The notes beneath the pieces were generated by a model. The model made no database searches, was not told where the DNA came from, and saw only the letters and a program-made list of their open reading frames with translations. This document shows, piece after piece, positions 7,884 to 19,301 of a stretch of DNA of 64,000 bases; positions within the stretch are counted from its first letter, which is position 1; the number at the start of each line of letters is the position of its first letter. Where the stretch lies: NCBI RefSeq assembly GCF_041200145.1, contig NZ_CP165734.1:1426001-1490000 (forward strand), given 5' to 3'. Made by a program: the position numbers and the translations under genes. Source of the stretch: Bradyrhizobium sp. LLZ17 (GTDB taxonomy: Bacteria > Pseudomonadota > Alphaproteobacteria > Rhizobiales > Xanthobacteraceae).

Positions 7884-8906
7884 ATGTTCACCCGCCGTCA
7901 TTTGATCGCGACTGCCGTCGCGGCACCCGCCATTCTCCGCTTCGGCATTGGCACCGCGCACGCCGCGACCACGCTGAAGATCTCGCACCAATTCCCGGGC
8001 GGCACCATCGACAAGGGTGATTTCCGCGACCGGCTCTGCCGCATGTTCGCGGCTGAAGTTGCCAAGCGCAGCAACGGCGACATCGCTGCCGAGATCTATC
8101 CGAACTCCTCGCTGATCAAGACCAACGCGCAGTTCTCCGCGATGCGCAAGGGCGCGCTCGACATCAGCCTCTACCCGATGCCCTACGCCGGCGGCGAATT
8201 GCCGGAGACCAATATCGGCCTGATGCCCGGTCTCGTCACCACCTACGACCAGGGCATGCGCTGGAAGAAGCAGCCGGTCGGCAAGGCGCTCTCCGACTTT
8301 CTTGCCGACAAGGGCATCATCCTGCTCTCCTGGGTGTGGCAGGCCGGCGGCGTCGCCAGCCGCTCCAGGCCCATCGTCGCGCCGGAAGACGCCAAGGGTA
8401 TGAAGGTGCGCGGCGGCTCGCGCGAGATGGACATGGTGCTGCAGACGGCGGGCGCCTCGGTGCTGTCGGTGCCGTCGAACGAAATCTATGCGGCGATGCA
8501 GACCGGCGCCTGCGATGCCGGCATCACCTCCTCCACCAGCCTGATCTCGTTCCGCCTTGAGGAAGTCGCGAAGTCGCTGACCTCGGGTGCGGGCGCCTCC
8601 TACTGGTTCATGCTCGAGCCGCTGATGATGTCGAAGGCGATCTTCGACAAGCTGCCGAAGAACCAGCAGGACATCCTGGTCGCTGTTGGCGAGGAGCTCG
8701 AGGCGTTCGGCCGCAAGGGCGCGCAGGACGACGATGTCGAGGTCGCCAAGGTCTATGAGAAGGCCGGCGCCAAGGTCACCGCGCTCGACGCTGCAACCGT
8801 CGGCAAGTGGCGCGACATCGCCCGCGATACCGCGTGGAAGGATTACGGCGCCAAGACCGCGACTGCGGCGAACCTGCTCAAGCTCGCTTCCGACGTCGCA
8901 GCATGA
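7884..8906 (+). CDS. dctP: TRAP transporter substrate-binding protein (DctP family)
   Basis: A 340-aa periplasmic receptor. The N-terminus MFTRRHLIATAVAAPAILRF looks like a twin-arginine-type signal. The mature protein begins TTLKISHQFPGG and contains the family's central segment (PEDAKGMKVRGGSREMDMVL, then GASVLSVPSNEIYAAMQTGA), where the arginine that salt-bridges the ligand carboxylate normally lies. It overlaps the DctQ gene by 4 nt (ATGA). The ligand is unknown. The gene converges on a leucine-degradation operon, so an organic acid is a reasonable guess. Confidence 0.92.
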   Translation: MFTRRHLIATAVAAPAILRFGIGTAHAATTLKISHQFPGGTIDKGDFRDRLCRMFAAEVAKRSNGDIAAEIYPNSSLIKTNAQFSAMRKGALDISLYPMPYAGGELPETNIGLMPGLVTTYDQGMRWKKQPVGKALSDFLADKGIILLSWVWQAGGVASRSRPIVAPEDAKGMKVRGGSREMDMVLQTAGASVLSVPSNEIYAAMQTGACDAGITSSTSLISFRLEEVAKSLTSGAGASYWFMLEPLMMSKAIFDKLPKNQQDILVAVGEELEAFGRKGAQDDDVEVAKVYEKAGAKVTALDAATVGKWRDIARDTAWKDYGAKTATAANLLKLASDVAA

Positions 8907-9457
8907 TCCACGGTCCGCTTCCGGATCGTGACGACCCGGCGAACGCTGCCGCAAGCACAGGCCTTGCGGCGGCGCTCGATCGCGGCCTCGCCGTCCTCAA
9001 CCGCATCATCGTGGTGTTCGCAGCGGTCGCGCTGGTCGCGGCCTGCGCCATCCTGAGCTACAGCGTGCTCAGCCGCGCGCTGTTCCATGCCGCCAATTAC
9101 TGGCAGGACGAGGCCGCCGTGTTCCTGCTGGTCGGCGCCACCTTCATGTCCGCGGCCTATGTGCAGCAGAACCGCGGTCACATCGGCATCGAGGCCTTCG
9201 TCGGCCTGCTGTCGCCGCTGGCGAACAGGATCCGCCTCTGGTTCGTCGACGCGGTGACGCTGCTGTTCTGCGCGTTCTTCGCCTGGAAGTCCTGGACGCT
9301 GGCGCATGAGGCTTACGTCGACGGCCAGGTCTCGAACTCGATGTGGTCTCCGCCGCTCGCCATTCCCTATTCGCTGATGGCGTTCGGCATGAGCCTGCTC
9401 TGCGTGCAGGTTCTGGTGCAGCTTGCGCTACCGTTTGCGGGAGCCAGGCGGCCATGA
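8903..9457 (+). CDS. dctQ: TRAP transporter small membrane subunit (DctQ)
   Basis: A 184-aa protein with four predicted membrane helices, including RIIVVFAAVALVAACAILSY, and the family-typical WQDEAAVFLLVGATFMSAAY. The start is at 8903, giving a 4-nt ATGA overlap with dctP; the longer upstream frame would run through dctP. Together with DctM it forms the Na+-coupled membrane part of the importer. Confidence 0.9.
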   Translation: MIHGPLPDRDDPANAAASTGLAAALDRGLAVLNRIIVVFAAVALVAACAILSYSVLSRALFHAANYWQDEAAVFLLVGATFMSAAYVQQNRGHIGIEAFVGLLSPLANRIRLWFVDAVTLLFCAFFAWKSWTLAHEAYVDGQVSNSMWSPPLAIPYSLMAFGMSLLCVQVLVQLALPFAGARRP

Positions 9458-10812
9458 GCGTCTTCGCTATCGGCCTCGCCTACGGCTTTGCGACACTGGT
9501 CGCCATGTTCTCGGGCATGCCGATCGCTTTCGCGCTCGGCGCCGTTGCGGTGGTGTTCATGGGCATCTACATGCCCGCAGCTTCGCTGGATACGGTGACG
9601 CAGAACGTCTACGAGGAAATGGCTTCGATCACGCTATTGTCGATCCCGCTCTTCATCCTCAAGGGCGCGGCGATCGGCAAGTCGCGCGCCGGCCAGGATC
9701 TCTATTCGGCGCTGCATGCCTGGCTGCATCGCGTGCCCGGCGGCTTGGGCGTCGCCAACGTATTCGCCTGTGCGCTGTTCGCGGCAATGGCGGGCTCCTC
9801 GCCCGCAACCTGCTCGGCGATCGGCTCGGCAGGGATCCCCGAGATGCGCAAGCGCGGCTATTCCGGCGGTTTTGCCGCCGGCATCATCGCCGCCGGCGGC
9901 ACGCTCGGCATCCTGCTGCCGCCCTCGATCACCATGATCCTGTTCGCGGTCGCCGCGGAAAAATCGCTTGGCCGCTTGTTTCTCGCTGGCATCGGACCCG
10001 GGCTGCTGCTGGTGACGCTGTTCGGCGGCTATGCCGTAATCCGCTTCCGCCAGGAATATGCCGCGGCCGAAGCGGCCTACAAGAAAGGCGGGCCCGAGGC
10101 AGCGATCCTGGCGCGCGACGAATATACCCTGGCGGAGCGCTTCAGCGTGCTGCCGCGCGTGCTTCCCTTCGTGTTGCTGCTGACCGGTGTGATGGCCGCG
10201 CTCTATGGCGGCTATGCCACGCCGTCGGAGACCGCCGGCCTCGGCGGGCTGCTGGCGCTGGCGCTGATCGCGATGATCTACGGCGTGTGGCGACCGAGCG
10301 ACCTTGCGCCGATCATGAAATCGACGATCCGGGAATCCACCATGCTGATGATGATCATCGGCATGTCGCTGCTTTATTCCTACGTGATGAGCTATCTGCA
10401 CATCTCGCAATCGGCCGCCGAATCCGTCGTCGCAATGCATTTGCCGCGCTGGGGCCTGTTGTTCGCGGTGCTCGTCATGGTGGTCGTGCTCGGCTTCTTC
10501 CTTCCGCCGGTCTCGATCATCCTGATGACGGCACCGATCATCCTGCCGCCGCTGCGCGCCGCGAATTTCGACATCATCTGGTTCGGCGTGGTCATGACCA
10601 TCGTGATGGAGATGGGCCTGATCCACCCGCCGGTCGGCCTCAACATCTTCGTCATCCGCAACGTCGCGCCCGATATTCCCCTGAGCGAGGTGATCTGGGG
10701 CACGCTACCGTTCGTGTTGCTGATGATGGCGGCCGTGCTGCTGCTTTGCTTCGTGCCGGGAATCTCGACCGCGCTGCCGGATCTGGTGATGGGCGCGGAC
10801 GGGAGCAGGTAG
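9454..10812 (+). CDS. dctM: TRAP transporter large permease (DctM)
   Basis: A 452-aa protein with about twelve hydrophobic segments. It contains the family motifs MPIAFALGAVAVVF near the N-terminus, AMAGSSPATCSAIGSAGIPE, GGTLGILLPPSITMI and MGLIHPPVGLNIFV. It begins with an ATGA overlap to dctQ, so the three genes form one translationally coupled operon. A palindromic repeat follows its stop and separates it from the convergent HMG-CoA lyase gene. Confidence 0.93.
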   Translation: MSVFAIGLAYGFATLVAMFSGMPIAFALGAVAVVFMGIYMPAASLDTVTQNVYEEMASITLLSIPLFILKGAAIGKSRAGQDLYSALHAWLHRVPGGLGVANVFACALFAAMAGSSPATCSAIGSAGIPEMRKRGYSGGFAAGIIAAGGTLGILLPPSITMILFAVAAEKSLGRLFLAGIGPGLLLVTLFGGYAVIRFRQEYAAAEAAYKKGGPEAAILARDEYTLAERFSVLPRVLPFVLLLTGVMAALYGGYATPSETAGLGGLLALALIAMIYGVWRPSDLAPIMKSTIRESTMLMMIIGMSLLYSYVMSYLHISQSAAESVVAMHLPRWGLLFAVLVMVVVLGFFLPPVSIILMTAPIILPPLRAANFDIIWFGVVMTIVMEMGLIHPPVGLNIFVIRNVAPDIPLSEVIWGTLPFVLLMMAAVLLLCFVPGISTALPDLVMGADGSR

Positions 10813-10846
10813 ACGCTCTCTCCGTCGTTGTTGCGAGGGCCGCTGC

Positions 10847-10940
10847 CGTAGGGTGGGCAAAGCGAAGCGTGCCCACCGCAAAACTAGCGATCGCGGAGCG
10901 ATGGTGGGCACGGCGCAAGCGCGCCTTTGCCCACCCTACG
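10847..10940. repeat. Imperfect palindromic intergenic repeat (REP-like)
   Basis: CGTAGGGTGGGCAAAGCG at the left and its inverse ending CCACCCTACG at the right enclose a GTGCCCACC/GGTGGGCAC inner pair. The element sits between convergent genes (dctM and the lyase gene) and could end both transcripts. Similar sequences are common in Bradyrhizobium genomes. Confidence 0.8.
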
Positions 10941-10968
10941 AATTCCCTGCGCTCGCAATGACGGCGGA

Positions 10969-11880
10969 CTAGGAAACGGCTCGCTTCTTCTTCGCGTTCA
11001 GCGCCGAGGCCACGCGGCTCACAGGCGGCTTGCCCAGCAAGCCGCTCATATCATTGGTCGCCGCCAGCAGCTTGTCCATATCGACGCCGGTCCCGATCCC
11101 CATGCCATCGAGCATGTAGACGACGTCTTCGGTCGCAACGTTGCCGGTCGCGCCCGGCGCGTAGGGGCAACCGCCGAGCCCGCCTGCGGCAGCGTCGATG
11201 ACGCAGACCCCCTCCTCCAGGCCCGCGTAGAGATTGGCGAGCGCCTGGCCGTAGGTGTCGTGGAAATGCATCGCAAGCCTGGCCGCCGGAACGTTGGCAG
11301 CGACCGCGCGCAGCATGTCCCTCGCCTTCGTCGGGGTGCCGACACCGATGGTGTCGCCGAGCGAAATCTCGTAGCAGCCGAGCTCCCACAGCGTCCTGGC
11401 GAGATCGGCCACCGCTTTCGGCTTGATCTCGCCGTCGAACGGACAGCCCAGCACGCAGGAGATATAGCCGCGCACCTTGACGCCGTCGGCCTTGGCACGT
11501 GCCATCACCGCCTTGAACCGCTCGATGGACTCCGCGACCGTGCAGTTGATGTTGGCGCGCGAAAAACCCTCCGAGGCCGCCGCGAACACGGAAACGACTT
11601 GCGCTCCGGCGGCACGCGCGGCGTCATAGCCCCTCTCGTTCGGCACAAGCACGTGGAATTCGGCGCCCTTGATGCGGGCAACGCCGCGCAGCACGGCATC
11701 CGAGCCTGCCATCTGCGGGATCGCCTTGGGCGAGACGAAGGCGCCGACCTCCACGGTGGTGAGGCCGGCCGCAACGAGCGACTCGACAAAGGCGATGCGG
11801 GACTCGACGCTGACGGGCGTCTTCTCGTTCTGGAGGCCGTCGCGCGGCCCCATTTCGATGATGCGGACCTGGTCGCCCAT
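10969..11880 (-). CDS. Hydroxymethylglutaryl-CoA lyase
   Basis: A 303-aa TIM-barrel enzyme that cleaves 3-hydroxy-3-methylglutaryl-CoA to acetoacetate and acetyl-CoA, the last step of leucine degradation. Visible family features are the N-terminal EMGPRDGLQNE, the metal-binding HFHDTYGQALANL, and the signature loop GGLGGCPYAPGATGN with the active-site cysteine. Its ATG follows the stop of the carboxylase alpha gene by 1 nt, indicating one operon. Equivalent names used for this gene are liuE, mvaB and hmgL. Confidence 0.93.
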   Translation of the reverse strand: MGDQVRIIEMGPRDGLQNEKTPVSVESRIAFVESLVAAGLTTVEVGAFVSPKAIPQMAGSDAVLRGVARIKGAEFHVLVPNERGYDAARAAGAQVVSVFAAASEGFSRANINCTVAESIERFKAVMARAKADGVKVRGYISCVLGCPFDGEIKPKAVADLARTLWELGCYEISLGDTIGVGTPTKARDMLRAVAANVPAARLAMHFHDTYGQALANLYAGLEEGVCVIDAAAGGLGGCPYAPGATGNVATEDVVYMLDGMGIGTGVDMDKLLAATNDMSGLLGKPPVSRVASALNAKKKRAVS

Positions 11881-11881
11881 C

Positions 11882-13902
<2,021 letters not shown>

Positions 13903-13906
13903 CGCA

Positions 13907-15511
13907 TCACATCCTGAACAGGCCGAATTTCGTCGGTTCGATCGGCGCATTCGACGCCGCCGAGAGGCCAAGGCCGAGCACGAGCCGGGTGTCGGCCGGG
14001 TCGATCACGCCGTCATCCCACAGTCTCGCGGTCGCGTAATACGGGTGTCCCTGGCTTTCATACTGCGCGCGGATGGGCGCACGAAACTTGTCTTCCTCTT
14101 CCCTGGACCAGCTATCACCCTTGGCCTCGATATTGTCGCGCCGGACCTGGCTCAGCACCATGGAGGCCTGTTCGCCGCCCATCACCGAGATGCGCGCGTT
14201 CGGCCACATCCAGAGGAAGCGCGGACTGTAGGCGCGCCCGCACATGCCGTAATTTCCGGCGCCATAGGAGCCGCCGATCACCACGGTGAATTTCGGCACC
14301 GAGGCGGTCGCAACCGCCGTGACGAGCTTGGCGCCGTCACGCGCGATGCCGCCGGCTTCGTATTTCTTGCCAACCATGAAGCCGGTGATGTTCTGCAAGA
14401 ACACCAGCGGAATGCCGCGCTGACAGCACAGCTCGATGAAATGCGCCCCCTTCAGCGAGCTTTCGCTGAACAGGATGCCGTTGTTGGCGATGATGCCAAC
14501 CGGAAAACCCCAGATATGGGCGAAGCCGCAGACCAGCGTCGTGCCATAGAGTTTCTTGAACTCGTCGAACTCGGAGCCGTCGACCACGCGTGCGATGATG
14601 TCGCGCACGTCGAACGGCTTTCTTCCGTCGACGGGCACCACGCCGTAAATCTCCTCCGCCGCGAACAGCGGATCGCGCGGCGGATGCATGTTGAGATTCG
14701 GCCGCATCGATGGCTTCAGCGTACCGACAATGCGCCGGGCGATGCCGATCGCGTGCGCGTCGTTCTGGGCGTAGTGGTCGGTCACGCCCGACTGGCGCGA
14801 ATGTACGTCGGCGCCGCCGAGCTCTTCGGCGGTCACCACCTCGCCGGTGGCGGCCTTCACCAGCGGCGGGCCGCCGAGGAAGATGGTGCCCTGGTTGCGC
14901 ACGATGATGCTCTCGTCCGACATCGCCGGCACATAAGCGCCACCGGCGGTGCAGGAGCCCATCACGATCGCGATCTGCGGGATGCCCTGCGACGACATCT
15001 GAGCCTGATTGTAGAAGATGCGGCCAAAGTGCCGCTCGTCCGGAAAGATCTCGTCCTGGAGCGGCAGGAAGGCGCCGCCGGAATCGACCATGTAGACGCA
15101 AGGCAAGTTGTTCTGCCGCGCCACGTCCTGCGCACGCAGATGCTTCTTCACGGTCATCGGGTAGTAGGTGCCGCCCTTGATGGTGGCGTCGTTGGCGACA
15201 ACAACGCATTCGCGCCCCGCGATGCGCCCAACCCCGGTGACGACGCTGGCCGAATGCACGTCGCCGCCATACAGGCCATGGGCTGCCAGCGGCGACAGCT
15301 CCAGGAACGACGTTCCGGGATCGACCAGCAAATCGACGCGCTCTCGCGCCAGCATCTTGCCGCGCGCGGTGTGGCGGTTGCGCGCCACCTCGCCGCCGCC
15401 GCCGGCGACCTGGCTGAGCTTTTCACGCAGATCCGCGACGAGCCCGCGCATGGCCTCGGAATTGCGCGCAAAGTCCGATGACGACGTATCGATGCTGGAA
15501 TGGAGCGGCAT
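13907..15511 (-). CDS. Methylcrotonyl-CoA carboxylase carboxyltransferase (beta) subunit
   Basis: A 534-aa crotonase-fold carboxyltransferase. Characteristic elements are [20 protein letters not shown] near the N-terminus, [36 protein letters not shown], and the C-terminal [20 protein letters not shown] with GGEQAS. It transfers CO2 from biotin to 3-methylcrotonyl-CoA. The start at 15511 gives the usual length; a longer in-frame start at 15580 is not needed. Only four bases separate it from the alpha subunit. Confidence 0.93.
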   Translation of the reverse strand: MPLHSSIDTSSSDFARNSEAMRGLVADLREKLSQVAGGGGEVARNRHTARGKMLARERVDLLVDPGTSFLELSPLAAHGLYGGDVHSASVVTGVGRIAGRECVVVANDATIKGGTYYPMTVKKHLRAQDVARQNNLPCVYMVDSGGAFLPLQDEIFPDERHFGRIFYNQAQMSSQGIPQIAIVMGSCTAGGAYVPAMSDESIIVRNQGTIFLGGPPLVKAATGEVVTAEELGGADVHSRQSGVTDHYAQNDAHAIGIARRIVGTLKPSMRPNLNMHPPRDPLFAAEEIYGVVPVDGRKPFDVRDIIARVVDGSEFDEFKKLYGTTLVCGFAHIWGFPVGIIANNGILFSESSLKGAHFIELCCQRGIPLVFLQNITGFMVGKKYEAGGIARDGAKLVTAVATASVPKFTVVIGGSYGAGNYGMCGRAYSPRFLWMWPNARISVMGGEQASMVLSQVRRDNIEAKGDSWSREEEDKFRAPIRAQYESQGHPYYATARLWDDGVIDPADTRLVLGLGLSAASNAPIEPTKFGLFRM

Positions 15512-15592
15512 TGAGGTCCCGCGTTTCTGGTGATCTGGTGAGGGGCCGCGACAGGTTTGACTCTTTCGCGGCAATTCCAATTCCGTGAACGC

Positions 15593-16765
15593 TTAGGCCG
15601 TTTCCGCCATCAGCTCGCGGCCGATCAGCATGCGGCGCACTTCCGAGGTGCCGGCGCCGATCTCGTACAGCTTTGCATCGCGCCACAGACGCCCCACCGG
15701 AAACTCGCTGGTATAACCGACACCCCCGAGCGCCTGGATCGCCTCGCCCGCCATCCACGTCGCCTTCTCCGCCGAATAGAGGATCGCAGCCGCAGCATCC
15801 TTGCGCAAGCTGCGCGCGTGGTCGGCGCGGTCGCAGGCGCGGCCGACCGCGTAGACATAGGCGCGTGTGGCCTGCCAGGTCGAATACATGTCGGCGAGCT
15901 TGCCCTGCATCAGCTGGAAGTCGCCGATCGGCTGGCCGAACTGCTTGCGCTCGTGCATGTAGGGCACCACCGCGTCCATGCACGCGGCCATGATTCCAAG
16001 CGGGCCGCCGGAGAGCACCGCACGCTCATAGTCGAGGCCGGACATCAGCACCTTGACGCCCTCACCGACGCCGGCGAGCACGTTTTCTTCCGGCACTTCA
16101 CAGTCGTCGAAGAACAGCGGATAGGTGTTGGAGCCACGCATGCCGAGCTTGTCGAGATGCTGGCCGTGGGTGAAGCCCTTAAAACCCTTCTCGATGAGGA
16201 AGGCGGTCATGCCGCGCGGGCCCGCCTCCGGATCGGTCTTGGCGTAGACCACGAGCACGTCGGCATCGCCGCCATTGGTGATCCACATTTTCGAACCATT
16301 GAGCACATAGCGGTCGCCGCGCTTGTCGGCGCGCAGCTTCATCGAGACGACGTCGGACCCCGCGCCGGGCTCGGACATCGCGAGCGCGCCGACATAGTCG
16401 CCGGAGATCAGCTTTGGCAGATAGCGCTGCCGCTGCGCGTCGTTGCCGTTGCGGCGTATCTGGTTGACGCAGAGGTTGGAATGGGCGCCGTAGGACAGCC
16501 CGACCGCAGCCGAGCCCCGCGAAATCTCTTCCATGGCGACGACGTGGGCCAGATAGCCCATGTTGGAGCCGCCATATTGCTCCGGCGCGGTCATGCCGAG
16601 CAGGCCGAGGTCGCCAAGGCGCTTCCAGAGGTCGGCCGGGAACAGATTGGCTTTCTCGATCTCGGCAGCGCGCGGGGCGATCTCCGCCTCGACGAAGGCG
16701 CGCACGGTGTCGCGCAGCATGCTGATGTCTTCGCCCAGATCGAAATCGATGCTCGGGATGTTCAA
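15593..16765 (-). CDS. ivd: Isovaleryl-CoA dehydrogenase
   Basis: A 390-aa acyl-CoA dehydrogenase, first enzyme of the cluster. It has the FAD-binding segment [20 protein letters not shown] and [17 protein letters not shown], the [16 protein letters not shown] region characteristic of isovaleryl-CoA dehydrogenases (catalytic Glu), and the C-terminal [24 protein letters not shown] start at 16765 is chosen: it is preceded by GGAGGA with good spacing and gives the family's normal length. The ATG frames upstream add unrelated sequence and overlap the divergent promoter. It heads the leucine-degradation operon. Confidence 0.92.
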   Translation of the reverse strand: MNIPSIDFDLGEDISMLRDTVRAFVEAEIAPRAAEIEKANLFPADLWKRLGDLGLLGMTAPEQYGGSNMGYLAHVVAMEEISRGSAAVGLSYGAHSNLCVNQIRRNGNDAQRQRYLPKLISGDYVGALAMSEPGAGSDVVSMKLRADKRGDRYVLNGSKMWITNGGDADVLVVYAKTDPEAGPRGMTAFLIEKGFKGFTHGQHLDKLGMRGSNTYPLFFDDCEVPEENVLAGVGEGVKVLMSGLDYERAVLSGGPLGIMAACMDAVVPYMHERKQFGQPIGDFQLMQGKLADMYSTWQATRAYVYAVGRACDRADHARSLRKDAAAAILYSAEKATWMAGEAIQALGGVGYTSEFPVGRLWRDAKLYEIGAGTSEVRRMLIGRELMAETA

Positions 16766-16890
16766 GGCGAATCCTCCGAATTTCTTGCGAATTTCTTGTC
16801 CGCCCGAACCTAGCGCCGGCCGGGCACCGTGGCGGTCGAAAAGGTTGCATTTTCCGCCAACTTTGGCGAGGATTTTCCAAAGGACGTCAC
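16766..16890. promoter_or_regulatory. Divergent promoter region between ivd and the AraC-type regulator
   Basis: The 125-bp spacer between oppositely oriented genes must contain both promoters and probably the regulator's binding site. It contains short self-complementary tracts (TTGCATTTTCCGCC, CCAACTTTGGCGAGG), but no convincing operator could be defined by eye. Confidence 0.5.
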
Positions 16891-17919
16891 ATGACCTTTC
16901 AAGCCGCAACCGCAACGCCGCGACGCGCCATGACCCCCGCCGCCTTCGTCCGCGGCGTGGTCGCAGCCTATGCCCGCTACGGGCGGGATCCGGCCGAGGC
17001 GCTGGCCAAGGGGCAGGTCTTGCCTGATCTGGTCAAGTCCGGCGGGGGGCGGGTAACCGCGGCGCAATTCGAGGCGTTGGCCGGCCATGCCATGCGCGAG
17101 CTCGATGACGAGGCGCTCGGCTGGTTCTCGCGCAGGCTGCCCTGGGGCACCTATGGCATGCTGTGCCGTGCCTCGATCACCGCCCCCAATCTCGAGGTCG
17201 CGCTGAAACGCTGGTGCCGGCATCACCGCCTGCTGACCGAGGACGTGCTGTTCGAGCTTGCGATCGGCAAAGACACCGCGACCATTTCCATTCGCGAGGT
17301 CCGCGATCTCGGACCGTTCCGCGAGTTCTGCCTGGTCACACTGCTCCGCTATGTCCTCGGCTTCTCCTGCTGGGCGATCGATTCCGCGGTCGCACTGCGC
17401 GCGGCGGAATTCCCCTACTCCGAGCCCGAGCACGTCTCGGTCTATCCCACCATCTTTTGCAGGAACACTCGCTTCGACGCGGATGGCGCCTGCATCGTCT
17501 TTGACAAGCACTATCTCTCGCTGCCGCTCACGCGCAGTGCCGCCGACCTCGACAACATGCTCAAGGGCGCGCTGCGCTTGACCGTGCTGCCCTATCGCCG
17601 CGATCGCCTGCTGGTGGAGCGTGTCCGGCGCGTGCTGCGCGAGGCGCGCGGACGCATTCTGGGCGCGGAGGATGTCGCCAGCGAGCTCGCGCTCTCCACC
17701 CGCACCATGCACCGCCGCCTGCGCGAAGAGGCGACGTCGTTGCGCGATCTCAAGGAAGAGGCAAAACTCGAGCTCGCCAAGCAGGAGCTGATGCGCGGCC
17801 GCACCCCGATCAAGCGGATCGCGGAGATCGCCGGCTTCCGCAACGAAAAGAGCTTTTCCCGTGCCTTCCGCAGCTGGACCGGCACCTCGCCGCGGGAATT
17901 TCGCGGGCGGTATCGCTGA
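16891..17919 (+). CDS. AraC-family transcriptional regulator, probably of the leucine-degradation operon
   Basis: A 342-aa protein of the subgroup with an AraC-binding-type N-terminal domain (DUF4-like region, residues about 25-215) and a C-terminal double helix-turn-helix: [20 protein letters not shown], then [20 protein letters not shown] followed by [10 protein letters not shown]. It is transcribed away from ivd and separated by 125 bp, an arrangement typical of a local activator. The effector is unknown; a CoA intermediate or branched-chain acid is inferred from context only. Confidence 0.88.
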   Translation: MTFQAATATPRRAMTPAAFVRGVVAAYARYGRDPAEALAKGQVLPDLVKSGGGRVTAAQFEALAGHAMRELDDEALGWFSRRLPWGTYGMLCRASITAPNLEVALKRWCRHHRLLTEDVLFELAIGKDTATISIREVRDLGPFREFCLVTLLRYVLGFSCWAIDSAVALRAAEFPYSEPEHVSVYPTIFCRNTRFDADGACIVFDKHYLSLPLTRSAADLDNMLKGALRLTVLPYRRDRLLVERVRRVLREARGRILGAEDVASELALSTRTMHRRLREEATSLRDLKEEAKLELAKQELMRGRTPIKRIAEIAGFRNEKSFSRAFRSWTGTSPREFRGRYR

Positions 17920-17964
17920 AGGAGCCGGGACATCCTGCATCCGCGGAAGCGGAGCAGTCGGTCG

Positions 17965-18456
17965 CTACCCGGCCGACGCCGTCGCGACCTCCTGCAGCGG
18001 CAGCGGTACATCCTTGGCCACGCCCAGCACAGGAAAGCTGCGGACGTTCCTCACATTCGGCATCGCGGCGAAGTGCAGGAGCTGCTGGCGCATGCTCTCC
18101 ACGCTCGGCGCCACGCATTTCAGGAGGTAGTCGGTATCGCCCGAAATTCGCCAGCACTGCTGGATGCGCGGGATCGCGGCGATGGAGCTCTCGAAGGTCT
18201 CCAGCACCGGCTGGGCCTGGCTGCCGAGCTGGATCGAGACGAACGACACCACCTCGTAGCCGAGCAGCCGTTCGTCGATGACCGCACGGACCGCCCGGAT
18301 CACGCCGCGGCTGAACAGGGATTTCAACCGCCGTAGACAGTTCGGCGCGGACACGCCGACGCGCAACGCCAGCTCGTTGTTGCGGACCCGCCCGTCCTGC
18401 TGGAGCTCGGACAATATCTTCAGATCGACGCCGTCGAGCTGGTCACGCCCGGCCAT
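17965..18456 (-). CDS. Lrp/AsnC-family transcriptional regulator
   Basis: A 163-aa protein with an N-terminal winged helix (LDGVDLKILSELQQDGRVRN, ELALRVGVSAPNCLRRLKSL) and a C-terminal RAM/AsnC ligand domain (VSFVSIQLG, CWRISGDTDYLLKCVAPSVE). Such proteins sense amino acids and form octamers. A start at 18471 adds only five residues; longer frames upstream are unlikely. It could regulate amino-acid genes nearby, but no target is evident. Confidence 0.92.
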   Translation of the reverse strand: MAGRDQLDGVDLKILSELQQDGRVRNNELALRVGVSAPNCLRRLKSLFSRGVIRAVRAVIDERLLGYEVVSFVSIQLGSQAQPVLETFESSIAAIPRIQQCWRISGDTDYLLKCVAPSVESMRQQLLHFAAMPNVRNVRSFPVLGVAKDVPLPLQEVATASAG

Positions 18457-18590
18457 ACCCCACCTCGTCATGATCCCGTCATGCGGGCCAGCGAAGCACG
18501 TGGGGAAATGGGTGCCAAGGGGCAGAAGCTGGGGCAGCGGCTGATCAGCGGGTCGCGACACTATCGCCGACGAGCGGAGTGCCTCACCAT

Positions 18591-18711
18591 CGTCATGGCT
18601 GGGCTTGTCCCGCCTGCGCGGCCGAAGCCGCTTCGGCGAGGCGAAGGCCCGGCCATCCACGTTCTTTCGTGCGTCCAAACGTGGCTGCCCGGGACAAGCC
18701 CGGGCATGACG
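18591..18711. repeat. Imperfect palindromic intergenic repeat
   Basis: CGTCATGGCTGGGCTTGTCC at the left is the inverse of the right end, GGACAAGCCCGGGCATGACG, and CGGCCATCCACG pairs with CGTGGCTGCC internally. It is a second type of rhizobial dispersed repeat, different from 10847-10940. Confidence 0.8.
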
Positions 18712-18739
18712 AGAAACTTAGGTTATCAGTCGGGCAACC

Positions 18740-19045
18740 TCAATGCGTCCAGGGCTCGCCGCGCCGGAACGAAAAATTATCGGCGTAGGCGACCGGCCGG
18801 CGCACCGATTCCTTGGGCTCGATCACCTGGTAGGCGACGCCCTTGCGCTCGCAATAGGCGATTGCCTCGTCCTTGCTGTGGAAGTGCAGCGTGATCTGCT
18901 GCTTCATGTCGCCGGACGATGTCCAGCCCATCAGCGGCTCGACGGCGCGCGGCTGCTCAGGCTCGTAATCGAGCTGCCATTCCTTGGTCTTGGACCGACC
19001 GGATTGCATTGCGTTCTTGGCGGGCTTGAAAATGCGTGCGGTCAT
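18740..19045 (-). CDS. NADH-ubiquinone oxidoreductase accessory subunit (NDUFS4-like, ETC complex I subunit)
   Basis: A 101-aa protein with the family's features: ARIFKPAKNAMQSGRSKTKE, WQLDYEPE, PLMGWTSSGDMKQQITLHFH, and AIAYCERKGVAYQVIEPKES. In Alphaproteobacteria and mitochondria this small subunit (PF04800) sits on the peripheral arm of complex I and stabilises it. It is encoded away from the main nuo operon, as is usual. Confidence 0.93.
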   Translation of the reverse strand: MTARIFKPAKNAMQSGRSKTKEWQLDYEPEQPRAVEPLMGWTSSGDMKQQITLHFHSKDEAIAYCERKGVAYQVIEPKESVRRPVAYADNFSFRRGEPWTH

Positions 19046-19301
19046 TTGGCTGTCCGGCCCTCTTCGTCTTTCCGTTCGATTTTAATGCGTCACGGTAGCA
19101 GTTGGTGGAAACCACGGGCATAGTATAGAGACACCTTTTGGGAACTGATCGGTGATTCCGGCCCCGGGCGATCTCACCGATGGGTATAGTCATTATGCTG
19201 CACCGTGACAATTCCGTACCCGCCTTCCGCGCCGGGGTCCCGCCCGGCGGCACTGCCTCGCCGACACCAGCGCATCTGTCCCCTTCGAAAGCTCCCGTCG
19301 C

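Noticed and set aside
7854..8954. 366-aa open frame opposite dctP
   Set aside because: It mirrors a well-supported TRAP receptor gene; its His/Asp/Arg-rich composition is an artefact of high-G+C antisense reading.
14045..15481. 478-aa open frame opposite the carboxyltransferase gene
   Set aside because: Antisense shadow of a gene with clear family motifs; no protein features of its own.
15557..16813. 418-aa open frame opposite ivd
   Set aside because: Antisense shadow; composition is not protein-like and the opposite strand holds an intact dehydrogenase.
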